A stretch of DNA of 8,959 nucleotides from Bacillota bacterium (GCA_021791995.1 JAJYVN010000115.1:1-8959); one strand, 5' to 3'. Shown: positions 1 through 6,711, counted from the stretch's first letter. Notes: a model not told the origin generated them from the sequence alone. A program made the numbers and translations.

Positions 1-1
1 C

Positions 2-48
2 CTTCTCCGCAAGGGGAGAGGGAACCATGGGCAACCGGCGCAAGCCGG
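2..48. repeat. Two small GCAA-type hairpins at the window edge
   Basis: Two inverted repeats follow each other closely. The first pairs 2-8 with 15-21 (seven pairs including one G-U), and the second is a perfect five-pair stem, 35-39 CCGGC with 44-48 GCCGG, closed by a GCAA tetraloop at 40-43. The first resembles the short CTCTCC/GGGGAG hairpins often scattered between genes in bacteria. No gene is attached to them in the window. The rest of 49-272 shows no recognisable coding sequence, only a weak imperfect inverted repeat (206-211 GGTGCG with 241-246 CGCACC). Confidence 0.35.
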
Positions 49-272
49 ATTGGGGCGGCACGAACAACGGTTGTCGCGGTTTGTCAGGCAAATCGGGCAG
101 CAGTTGACACCACGGGGTTCCGCTCTGTGTTTGCCGACAACTTCAACGCAGGCGTCGTACCACGTACCGTTTGAGAACGTGCGAGATCCTTTGTTCTGGA
201 ATGACGGTGCGCGCCTGGGGCGGCCGGCATTAAAATGGCCCGCACCGAAGAACCGCCTTTGTTTGCCAGTCA

Positions 273-551
273 ATGAAACCACAAGACAGTTCGGACACGA
301 TGCTGGGAGGCGGGAGTGTGAATGCGATCTACGACGTGCAGGCCAAAGGGGTAAGTAGCCGCGAGATCGGGGTGCTGCTGGAACGTTCCCTCGCGACCGT
401 ATGGAACTACCTGTGAGCCGAGACGATTCCGATCGCAAAGCAACGCCGCGCGCCAGAGCCGAATCTGGCCAACGGGCCGAGTACGTCGTGCGGCGTGTGT
501 GGGCAGCATCCGGAGAACCGCGCGGTGCTATACGACGAACTGAGACCCAAG
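273..551 (+). pseudogene. Degraded IS21-family IstA transposase, N-terminal part
   Basis: Frame 3 opens with ATG at 273 and encodes a helix-turn-helix-like stretch (VNAIYDVQAKGVSSREIG then LATVWNYL, codons 16-47), which matches the style of the N-terminal DNA-binding domain of IS21 IstA transposases. It is cut by TGA at 414. Reading through the stop in the same frame gives AETIPIAKQRRAPEP, like the basic proline-rich linker that follows this domain in the family. Further on, frame 2 gives EYVVRRVW (about 480-503) and frame 3 gives ENRAVLYDELRPKPG (about 513-557), together resembling the conserved YVxxR...VLYxELxxxGY block of IstA, so there is also a frameshift. The catalytic DDE domain and IstB are absent. 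I place this by pattern memory, without an alignment. It is a non-functional remnant lying convergent to the atp operon. Confidence 0.45.
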
Positions 552-557
552 CCCGGG

Positions 558-967
558 CTCTGGGTGGCCCAGTCTCCGACCTTGATCCAGCAGCGTGGCG
601 GTTGGTGGCTGCGCCTGCCGTTGGAGAGGTAGGTCGAGATCCAAGGTAGGGCGGAAGAGTGGCGGCAGGGCGAGGCGGACCGAACGGTTGGCACGGTGGA
701 GCTCCATGCGGACAGTGCCGCTGCAGCCGCATGGCAAGGGGTACGCTGCCGAGGCGTTAGCACCATCTGGAACGCTCGGGAGAACGCTGAGCGGGAGGAG
801 GCACCGCAACCCGGAACCCGAACTGGACCAGTGCGCCTTGTCCGGACTGCCGTCATCTTGCTGAGATGCTCTCGTCGGATGGACGTGGCTACTCCAGCCG
901 ATTCCGGTGCGGGTACTCTGGCTGAACGGACGATGTGAACCTCGTGGCAGCCCTAAACGTGAAGTAG
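558..967 (+). pseudogene. Degraded TnpB (IS200/IS605 OrfB) relic
   Basis: Three pieces of a TnpB-like RNA-guided nuclease protein are visible. In frame 3, RGGWWLRLPLER (about 594-629) is followed by an in-frame TAG at 630, then VEIQGRAEEWRQG and RTVGTVELHADSA, where Glu occupies the place of the RuvC-I aspartate (codon 699-701). After a shift to frame 2, TSAPCPDCRHLAEM and SSRFRCGYSG (about 827-922) look like the C-terminal zinc-ribbon, with CPDC intact but the second Cys pair reduced to one. After a TGA at 923, TDDVNLVAALNVK (926-964) matches the RuvC-III D-x-N-A-A-x-N segment, ending at TAG 965. The N-terminal domain and RuvC-II region are missing, so it holds only about 137 codons against roughly 370-400 for the family. 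With several stops, one shift and a deletion it cannot be functional. It directly abuts the IstA remnant. Confidence 0.55.
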
Positions 968-984
968 AGAATGGGATCGGAGCT

Positions 985-1063
985 TTGGGCATCCCGCCCA
1001 ACAGGAAGCCGCTGAAGCGAGACCCGCCCGAAAGGGAAGCGCAGCCGCGAGCCGAGATGGCTC
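985..1063. repeat. Two hairpins between TnpB relic and operon end
   Basis: Two perfect inverted repeats lie in the 112-base gap between the TnpB relic and the last gene of the operon. The first is TTGGGC (985-990) with GCCCAA (996-1001), loop ATCCC. The second is GAGCC (1049-1053) with GGCTC (1059-1063), loop GAGAT. Neither is followed by a T-run on either strand, so neither is a convincing intrinsic terminator for the atp operon. Their position just downstream of tnpB would fit the right end or guide-RNA scaffold of an IS200/IS605 element, but that is inference. Confidence 0.35.
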
Positions 1064-1079
1064 ACCTCCGACACCGAAC

Positions 1080-1388
1080 TCACCGGATCCCCCAGCCAAG
1101 GCGTTCCTTGGCCTCCTCGGACATCATTTCGGGGGTCCAGGGTGGATTCCAAATTAAATGGATCACCGCAGAAGCGGCCCCCGCATCACGGCAAGCCGCG
1201 TCGATCTCGCGGCTGAGTACATCCCCCAATGGACAACCGGGCGTGGTCAGCGTCATTTCCACCGTAACATTATCCTCTGCATCGATCTCGATATCATAGA
1301 CCAACCCAAGATCCATGATACTCATTCCGATCTCCGGGTCGTTCACCGCCTTCAAAGCGTCCCGGATCGCGTCTTCGGTGATCGCCAT
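1080..1388 (-). CDS. MIP18/DUF59-family metal-sulfur cluster assembly protein
   Basis: This 102-residue cytosolic protein is a stand-alone MIP18 (DUF59) domain, the fold of SufT and PaaD proteins, which help mature Fe-S clusters or other metal centres on client enzymes. Visible family marks are the early DPEIG motif (residues 17-21), MDLGLVYDI (25-33), the TTPGCPLGD loop carrying the single conserved-type cysteine Cys52, and a C-terminal WNPPWTPEMMSEEAKERLG stretch (80-98). Length is normal for the family. It begins with ATG at 1388 behind a purine-rich AAGGGG, 43 bases after atpC, so it is probably co-transcribed as the last gene of the operon. A TATAAT at 1416-1421 could also give it its own promoter. 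F1Fo has no Fe-S cluster, so the link with ATP synthase is likely positional. The exact client is unknown. Start and frame look secure. Confidence 0.85.
   Translation of the reverse strand: MAITEDAIRDALKAVNDPEIGMSIMDLGLVYDIEIDAEDNVTVEMTLTTPGCPLGDVLSREIDAACRDAGAASAVIHLIWNPPWTPEMMSEEAKERLGWGIR
1095..1112 (-). repeat. Strong hairpin inside the 3' end of the DUF59 gene
   Basis: GCCAAGG (1095-1101) and CCTTGGC (1106-1112) form a perfect seven-pair stem with a four-base loop. It lies within the codons for EAKERLGW, a short distance before the stop. No T-run follows on the minus strand, so it is not a standard intrinsic terminator. It might protect the transcript 3' end or be a coincidence of codon choice. 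Confidence 0.4.
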
Positions 1389-1415
1389 CGCACGGTGCCC
1401 CTTCCCCTAACCGTG

Positions 1416-1421
1416 ATTATA
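1416..1421 (-). promoter_or_regulatory. Possible internal -10 box (TATAAT) before the DUF59 gene
   Basis: The minus strand reads TATAAT in the 43-base gap between atpC and the DUF59 gene, 28 bases upstream of the ATG. This is a perfect -10 hexamer in a GC-rich setting. No good -35 hexamer is found 16-18 bases upstream (the region lies in the end of atpC), and there is no extended TG, so it may be weak or need an activator. It could give the last gene expression independent of the atp operon. Confidence 0.3.
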
Positions 1422-1431
1422 CCGCGGCAAC

Positions 1432-1722
1432 TCAGCGTTCTGGCGTGGCGACTGTGGCCTCCGACGCGAGGACGGTCACGCGCTCGGGTTTGACCTCGAG
1501 AAAACCACGCCGCGCGTTGATTATCACATCCCCGTTCTCCGGGTGCCGAATCAAAAGTGGACCGTCCATCAGATAGGTGATCAACGGGGCGTGCAGCCGC
1601 AGCACCCCGAGCTCCCCATCCGCCCCACGCGCAATGACGATCTCCGCAAAGCCCGTCCAGACGGTCTCTTCGGGCGTGACCACTTCGACCGCAATCAGGT
1701 TCGCCAAGACGACATCCCCCAC
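1432..1722 (-). CDS. atpC: F1Fo-ATP synthase epsilon subunit, lacking the C-terminal domain
   Basis: The epsilon subunit sits in the F1 central stalk, binding gamma and the c-ring. The protein shows the whole N-terminal beta-barrel: VEVVTPEETVWTG, the core GADGELGVLRLHAPLIT, then ARRGFLEVKPERVTVLASEA. It ends only a few residues after this barrel. The usual C-terminal two-helix domain of about 45 residues, which inhibits ATP hydrolysis, is absent. Only 43 bases separate the stop from the next gene, so no frameshifted remainder exists. Family members are usually 130-140 residues; this is 96 from GTG 1722 (AAGGA seven bases upstream) or 91 from TTG 1707, which gives MANLIAVEVVTPE and aligns best with typical family starts behind a GGGGTGGGGG tract. 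The start is therefore uncertain by five codons. The gene begins 16 bases after the atpD stop. Short epsilons of this kind are known from green sulfur bacteria and Bacteroidota. Confidence 0.93.
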   Translation of the reverse strand: MGDVVLANLIAVEVVTPEETVWTGFAEIVIARGADGELGVLRLHAPLITYLMDGPLLIRHPENGDVIINARRGFLEVKPERVTVLASEATVATPER

Positions 1723-1738
1723 CCCACTGGGCCGTCCT

Positions 1739-3169
1739 TCATAGCGTGCGGGCCTTCTCCGCGGCTTGCTCAATCCCACCGATCATATAGAAGGCCATTT
1801 CTGGGAGGTCGTCGTGCTTGCCCTCCAGGATCTCCTTGAAACCGCGCACCGTATCCTTCGGCTGCACATACTTCCCGGGGGTCCCGGTGAAGGGTTCCGC
1901 CACAAACATGGGCTGCGTAAGGAAGCGCTCGATCTTTCGGGCTCGTGCGACCGTAAGCTTGTCCTCTTCGCTCAACTCGTCCATGCCCAAGATCGCGATA
2001 ATGTCCTGCAGCTCGCGGTAACGTTGCAGCACCTCCTGCACACCACGCGCCACTGAGTAGTGCTCCTGACCCACAACCGCCGGATCCAAAATCCGCGAGG
2101 TGGAGGCTAGCGGGTCCACCGCCGGATACAGTCCGCGTTCGGTCATGCGCCGCTCCAGGTTGGTTGTGGCGTCCAGATGGGCAAACGTCGTCGCCGGGGC
2201 AGGATCCGTATAGTCGTCGGCCGGGACATAAATGGCCTGGACCGATGTGACCGAACCGGACCGCGTCGAGGTGATGCGCTCCTGCAATTGGCCGACATCC
2301 GTTGCCAGCACGGGCTGATAGCCGACAGCGCTCGGCATGCGTCCCAGAAGCGCCGACACCTCCGAGCCGGCCTGGATGAAGCGAAAGATGTTGTCGATGA
2401 AGAGCAGGGTGTCGCGCCCCTCCCGGTCGCGGAAGTATTCGGCAAGGGTGAGCCCCGTCAAGCCCACGCGCATGCGCGCCCCAGGTGGCTCGTTCATCTG
2501 CCCATACACCAAGGCCGTCTTGTCCAACACCCCGGATTCCTTCATCTCGCCGTATAGCTGGGTTCCCTCGCGCGTGCGCTCCCCCACGCCCGCAAAGACC
2601 GAAATGCCGCCGTGCTCCGTGGCAATGTTGTGAATGAGCTCCATCACGAGCACGGTCTTACCCACCCCGGCCCCGCCGAAAAGGCCGATCTTTCCACCCT
2701 TCGGGTATGGGGTCAGTAAGTCGATCACCTTGATCCCGGTCTCGAGCACCTCCGTGCTGACCGCCTGATCCACCAAGGGTGGCGCGGCACGATGGATGGG
2801 AAGCCGCTCGGCATCCGCAACGGGGCCCAGCCCATCAATGGGGCGACCCAGAACATCGAACATGCGCCCGAGCGTCGGCGGACCGACCGGCACCGAGATG
2901 GGCCCCCCCTGGTCCTCGGCCGTCATCCCACGGATCAGCCCATCAGTGGACGACATGGCCACGCAACGGACCCGATTGTCCCCCAAATGGTGAAAGACCT
3001 CTGCCACCAAGTCCGAGTCCCCCGCCATACCCGCCTCGGCGTTTGACGCACCCTCGGCACTGCGGCGATGGATCTTCACCGCGTTATACAGCGATGGGAG
3101 GTGGCCCGCCGGGAACTCGACGTCCACCACCGGCCCGATGACCGACACAACCTTGCCGACATTCGCCAT
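1739..3169 (-). CDS. atpD: F1Fo-ATP synthase beta subunit (catalytic)
   Basis: The beta subunit carries the catalytic nucleotide sites of F1 and makes ATP from ADP and phosphate as gamma rotates. At 476 residues it is of normal length. The N-terminal beta-barrel (1-80) is followed by the nucleotide-binding domain with P-loop GGAGVGKT (165-172), the GERTREG segment with catalytic Glu197, Walker B LLFIDNIFRF (Asp259), the adenine-contact region GLYPAVDP (346-353), and the C-terminal DELSEED loop (397-403). All catalytic residues I can check are present. Compared with Bacillus subtilis as I remember it, about seven extra residues lie in the barrel at 36-53, a Gly/Ala/Ser-rich stretch. ATG 3169 starts MANVGKVVSVIGPVVDV, the usual N-terminus, behind a GTGGGGGG tract. 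It follows atpG by 24 bases. Confidence 0.98.
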   Translation of the reverse strand: MANVGKVVSVIGPVVDVEFPAGHLPSLYNAVKIHRRSAEGASNAEAGMAGDSDLVAEVFHHLGDNRVRCVAMSSTDGLIRGMTAEDQGGPISVPVGPPTLGRMFDVLGRPIDGLGPVADAERLPIHRAAPPLVDQAVSTEVLETGIKVIDLLTPYPKGGKIGLFGGAGVGKTVLVMELIHNIATEHGGISVFAGVGERTREGTQLYGEMKESGVLDKTALVYGQMNEPPGARMRVGLTGLTLAEYFRDREGRDTLLFIDNIFRFIQAGSEVSALLGRMPSAVGYQPVLATDVGQLQERITSTRSGSVTSVQAIYVPADDYTDPAPATTFAHLDATTNLERRMTERGLYPAVDPLASTSRILDPAVVGQEHYSVARGVQEVLQRYRELQDIIAILGMDELSEEDKLTVARARKIERFLTQPMFVAEPFTGTPGKYVQPKDTVRGFKEILEGKHDDLPEMAFYMIGGIEQAAEKARTL

Positions 3170-3193
3170 GTTGGCCCCCCACTCTCTCTACGC

Positions 3194-4066
3194 TCAACTA
3201 TGCAGCGCGTTCGCGCCTCCGACGATCTCCGCAATCTCCTTGGTAATCGCGGCCTGGCGCATCCGGTTCCCCAAGAGTTGCAGCCGGTCGATCAGTTCCC
3301 CGGCGTTCTTGGTCGCATTATCCATTGCCACCATGCGGGCCCCGTGCTCGCTTGCCTTGGCCTCCAGCAGAGCACGATACACGAGAACCCCGATGTAATG
3401 GGGTAGAAGCTGCTCCAAGACCGACTCGGCGTCCGGCTCAAAGATATACATACCCTCATCCTGTGCGCCGCCGCGTGCCTGATCATCGCCCAGGTCCTCG
3501 GCCTGCAGGGGCAAAAGGCGCACCCCCACAGCCCGGTTGATCATCGCGTTGACGAACTGTGCATACACAAGGTGCACCTCGCCGAACGTTCCACCGCCGA
3601 AGACCTCCATCACCGTATCGGCGATGCGCTCCGCGTCGGCCCAGCGCGCGGTGTCCCCCAGGCCGATGAATTCCCCCGCCATCGCAACTCTTCTGCGGCG
3701 GAAATAGTCGCGGCCCTTGCGACCAACCACCAGCACACTTCCACCCTGGTGCGAGCGCACGATGTGATCCGCCGCGCGCACCAGGTTCGCGTTGTAAGGT
3801 CCAGCCAGGCCCCGATCGGAGGTGACCACGAGCACCAACGGTGGACCATCCCGTGGCTCCAGGAACGGGTGGCTCACACCTTCGGAGTTGGCCGCCAGGC
3901 GGAGCAGGACCCCGCGCACGGCCTCCGCGTATGGTCGGCCCGCCTCTGCGCGTTGCTGCGCCCGCCGCAACTTGGCCGCAGCCACCATCTTCATGGCGGA
4001 CGTGATCTTGCGGATATTCTGGACGGAACGAATCCGCCGCCGTATATCCTTCAGGCTCTGCGCCAT
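3194..4066 (-). CDS. atpG: F1Fo-ATP synthase gamma subunit
   Basis: The gamma subunit is the rotating central shaft that couples the c-ring to conformational change in alpha3beta3. The 290-residue product starts with the classic MAQSLKDIRRRIRSVQNIRK and SAMKMVAAAKLRRAQ (N-terminal helix of the coiled coil). The Rossmann-like middle contains VTSDRGLAGPYNANL (about 81-95) and the C-terminal helix ends with ARMVAMDNATKNAGELID (about 244-261) and AITKEIAEIVGGANAL, the residues that sit in the alpha3beta3 cavity. Both signature termini are intact and length is typical (about 285-295). ATG 4066 lies 17 bases after the atpA stop behind a GGGGGTGGG tract. There is no sign of a thiol-regulatory cysteine loop as seen in chloroplast gamma. 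Confidence 0.97.
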   Translation of the reverse strand: MAQSLKDIRRRIRSVQNIRKITSAMKMVAAAKLRRAQQRAEAGRPYAEAVRGVLLRLAANSEGVSHPFLEPRDGPPLVLVVTSDRGLAGPYNANLVRAADHIVRSHQGGSVLVVGRKGRDYFRRRRVAMAGEFIGLGDTARWADAERIADTVMEVFGGGTFGEVHLVYAQFVNAMINRAVGVRLLPLQAEDLGDDQARGGAQDEGMYIFEPDAESVLEQLLPHYIGVLVYRALLEAKASEHGARMVAMDNATKNAGELIDRLQLLGNRMRQAAITKEIAEIVGGANALHS

Positions 4067-4083
4067 GCGCTACCCACCCCCGC

Positions 4084-5601
4084 CTACTCCTCACCGAACT
4101 GCTGTAAAAAGACGTCCAGGGCCTCCTTGAGGCCATCGGCGACCGAGGCCACCTTCGCGTTCGAATTCTCGCGAATCTTCTGCAGGAGCTCTGGCCGTTC
4201 CGCACGCAAAAAGGTGAGAAAACCGCGCTCGAAGCCACTGATGCGCTCGACTGCGATTCGGTCCAAACGTCCGCTCGTCCCAGCGTAGATGACCGCCACT
4301 TGCTCTTCCACCGGCAGCGGCTGATACTGCGGCTGCTTTAAGAGTTCCACCAGCCGCTGACCACGCGCCAGCCTGGCCTGTGTCGCACGGTCCAGGTCCG
4401 AGCCTCCAAACTGAGCAAAGGCTTGCAGTTCCCGATACTGCGCCAAATCCAGACGCAACCCACCACTCACGTCTTTGATGATCTTGACCTGGGCATCACC
4501 GCCAACGCGTGAGACGGAAAGACCAACGTTGACAGCGGGACGCACGCCCGCATAGAAGAGATCGCTTTCAAGAAAGATCTGGCCGTCCGTGATCGAGATC
4601 ACGTTCGTCGGGATATAGGCCGAGACGTCCCCCGCAAGCGTCTCGATCAGCGGTAACGCGGTGAGCGAACCTCCACCCCGCTCCTCCGACAGCTTCGCGG
4701 CCCGTTCCAGAAGTCGGCTGTGGAGATAGAAGACGTCGCCGGGGTATGCCTCGCGCCCTGGCGGCCGCCGCAGAAGGAGCGACATGGCGCGGTAGGCAAC
4801 CGCGTGCTTACTGAGGTCGTCGTAGATGCAGAGGGCATCCCGTCCGCCATACATGAAAAACTCACCCATGGCACAGCCACTATACGGCGCGATGTATTGC
4901 AAGGCGGCTGGCTCGGCCGCCGTCGACGCCACGACGATCGTATACTCCATAGCGCCGTGCCGATCCAGGACATCGACGATCTGCGCTACGCTGGAGGCCT
5001 TCTGACCGATCGCCACGTAAATGCAGATAACGCCCTGCCCTTTCTGATTGAGAATCGTATCGAGCGCAATGGCTGTCTTGCCCGTCTGACGATCCCCGAT
5101 GATCAATTCCCGCTGTCCACGTCCGATCGGGATCATGGTGTCGATCGCCTTGATCCCCGTCTGCAGAGGTTGGTGGACGTTCTGCCGCTGAATCACCCCC
5201 GGCGCACCGGACTCGATCGGCCGGAGCTCGCTTGAGGCGATCGGACCCTTCCCGTCAATCGGTCGGCCCAACGCGTCCACGACCCGACCGACGAGCGCGT
5301 CCCCCACCGGAACCTCGGTGATGCGCCCGGTCCGACGGACCGTGTCGCCCTCCTTGATCTCGGACTCGGCGCCCAGGAGCACGCACCCGATCGTCTCCTC
5401 ATCCAGGTTCAGGACCATGCCCATGACCCCACCCGGCAACTCAAGGAGTTCACCGACCATCGCATCCTTCAAACCGTAGATCGTGGCGATCCCGTCTCCG
5501 ACGGACAGCACCACGCCCACCTCGTCCATGGAGAGCGCCCCATCGAATTGCTCGATCTGTTGGCGCAGCACCGCACTAATTTCTTCCGGACGGATGCTCA
5601 C
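4084..5601 (-). CDS. atpA: F1Fo-ATP synthase alpha subunit
   Basis: The alpha subunit alternates with beta in the F1 hexamer and binds non-catalytic nucleotide. The product is 505 residues from GTG 5601. I chose this start because it gives the conserved beginning (M)SIRPEEISAVLRQQIEQF; an upstream GTG at 5613 would add four residues (MGCK). Key features are the P-loop GDRQTGKT at 169-176, the same position as in E. coli, the Walker B-like LCIYDDLSKH (about 257-266), PGREAYPGDVFYLHSRLLER (about 281-300), and the arginine finger in SVSRVGG (Arg365). The C-terminal bundle includes LDLAQYRELQAFAQFGGSDLD. An Asp follows VGG where Ala or Ser is commoner, and one extra Gly lies in FGGSDLD; neither looks disruptive. 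A GGGGGTGGGGTG tract precedes the start. The gap from the atpH stop is 37 bases. Confidence 0.98.
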   Translation of the reverse strand: MSIRPEEISAVLRQQIEQFDGALSMDEVGVVLSVGDGIATIYGLKDAMVGELLELPGGVMGMVLNLDEETIGCVLLGAESEIKEGDTVRRTGRITEVPVGDALVGRVVDALGRPIDGKGPIASSELRPIESGAPGVIQRQNVHQPLQTGIKAIDTMIPIGRGQRELIIGDRQTGKTAIALDTILNQKGQGVICIYVAIGQKASSVAQIVDVLDRHGAMEYTIVVASTAAEPAALQYIAPYSGCAMGEFFMYGGRDALCIYDDLSKHAVAYRAMSLLLRRPPGREAYPGDVFYLHSRLLERAAKLSEERGGGSLTALPLIETLAGDVSAYIPTNVISITDGQIFLESDLFYAGVRPAVNVGLSVSRVGGDAQVKIIKDVSGGLRLDLAQYRELQAFAQFGGSDLDRATQARLARGQRLVELLKQPQYQPLPVEEQVAVIYAGTSGRLDRIAVERISGFERGFLTFLRAERPELLQKIRENSNAKVASVADGLKEALDVFLQQFGEE

Positions 5602-5638
5602 CTTGCACCCCACCCCCGGTCCATGTACATCTCGCGCC

Positions 5639-6175
5639 TCATACCAAAGCGGCGCGCAACTGTCGCCGTAAGCCCCGGAGCCTTCCCGCCACCGTCACAT
5701 CGAGCACGCGGTCCTCAAGGATCACACGGAGACCACCGATCAATCCGGGCTCCTCTCCCGCGTTCAAAATCACCCGTTTCCCCGTCCGGTGTCCAAGCGC
5801 CTCTGCGACCTGGCGTTGGACCTCTGGCGGGACCGGACGCGCCGATTCCAATCGTCCGCGGACAACGCCCTGATGGCGATCCAACTGGTCACGGTAGGCC
5901 AGGGTCACCTCAGGTAAAATCGCCATGCGCCTCCGGGCAAAGAGCAGACGCACAAAGCGGCCCACGAGCGGGGAACATCCATCGGAGATGGTTTGGAGCA
6001 CGCCTTCCGCAGCCGCATGATCCACCTCGGGTTGGAGCAAAAGCAGCTTGACCTCAGGGATCTCTCTCAGGATGCGACCAACCTGCTCTAAGCCGCTCAA
6101 CGTTGGTTCCGCCGAGCCTTCCTGCATGGCCACCGCGTAGAGCGCGTCGGCATACGGCCGCGCCGTCGATCTCAT
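5639..6175 (-). CDS. atpH: F1Fo-ATP synthase delta subunit
   Basis: The delta subunit (OSCP equivalent) sits on top of F1 and joins it to the b-subunit peripheral stalk. The 178-residue product has the usual six-helix N-terminal domain, starting ARPYADALYAVAMQEG with FVRLLFARRRMAILPEV near residues 74-90, and the C-terminal domain ending EEPGLIGGLRVILEDRVLD and a final RLRGLRRQL helix, which match the family's conserved GLIGGxxxxxGDxxxD signature. Length is typical. The start ATG at 6175 overlaps the atpF stop in a 4-base ATGA, so the two genes are translationally coupled. The family is poorly conserved overall, but position and C-terminal motif make the call firm. Confidence 0.95.
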   Translation of the reverse strand: MRSTARPYADALYAVAMQEGSAEPTLSGLEQVGRILREIPEVKLLLLQPEVDHAAAEGVLQTISDGCSPLVGRFVRLLFARRRMAILPEVTLAYRDQLDRHQGVVRGRLESARPVPPEVQRQVAEALGHRTGKRVILNAGEEPGLIGGLRVILEDRVLDVTVAGRLRGLRRQLRAALV

Positions 6176-6681
6176 CCGTCTCCACGCCCCACTTCGACCA
6201 CGAACTCCTCTGCCAACCTCCGGTCCTCCGCAGCGTCCACACGGCGACCGAGAACCTTGCTGGCCGCCAAAAGCGCCAGATCAGCCACATCCTGTCGCAA
6301 CGCGCGAAGGGCGGCCTCCTTTTCGCGGGCCGTCTCCTCCACCACGGCGAGTCGGATTCGTTCCGCTTGCGATCGCGCATCGTCGAGCAACGTCTTGGCC
6401 TCTTCCGCCGCGATCCGCTCGGCGCGGTCCACAATGGATTGAGCCTCGGCCCGTGCGGCCGCCAACGCGGCCTCGCGCTCCTGTCGCATCCGCTCTGCCT
6501 GCTGCCGGTCCGCCTCCGCGGCCGCGAGCTGGTCCTCGATGCGCTTCCGCCGCTGCGCCATGGCCTTGACAAGCGGTGGCCAGACGAAAATGCGGAGGAA
6601 GAGAAAGAGGAGCAGAAAGTCAATGATCTGGAAGATGAAGGTCCCACCGTTGAGACCCAGAGCCGTCAGGATCCCGCCCAC
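6172..6681 (-). CDS. atpF: F1Fo-ATP synthase b subunit
   Basis: The b subunit forms the peripheral stalk as a dimer, anchored in the membrane beside subunit a and reaching up to delta. The 169-residue product begins with a short polar N-terminus, then one membrane helix (about residues 13-33, FIFQIIDFLLLFLFLRIFVW), and then a long highly charged Ala/Arg/Glu-rich helix (about 40-145) of coiled-coil type. Near the C-terminus DLALLAASKVLGRRVD matches the delta-binding end of the family. Length is usual. The start is GTG 6681, preceded by GGGGGTG at a good distance; no better in-frame start is present because the membrane helix begins soon after. It follows atpE by 30 bases and overlaps atpH by 4. 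Confidence 0.95.
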   Translation of the reverse strand: MGGILTALGLNGGTFIFQIIDFLLLFLFLRIFVWPPLVKAMAQRRKRIEDQLAAAEADRQQAERMRQEREAALAAARAEAQSIVDRAERIAAEEAKTLLDDARSQAERIRLAVVEETAREKEAALRALRQDVADLALLAASKVLGRRVDAAEDRRLAEEFVVEVGRGDG

Positions 6682-6711
6682 GCACGCACCCCCATTCGAG
6701 GGAGAGATGGT

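Noticed and set aside
50..358. 102-codon plus-strand frame near the left edge
   Set aside because: It has no recognisable domain or good ribosome site and overlaps the IstA-like frame, which has recognisable helix-turn-helix features.
968..1079. Intrinsic terminator for the atp operon
   Set aside because: Hairpins exist here, but none is followed by a T-run on the minus strand, so I cannot support a rho-independent terminator.
3483..4238. Open frame of 251 codons on the minus strand
   Set aside because: It overlaps atpG and the end of atpA in a different frame; the atpG frame carries all conserved gamma motifs, while this one is Arg/Gly-rich noise.
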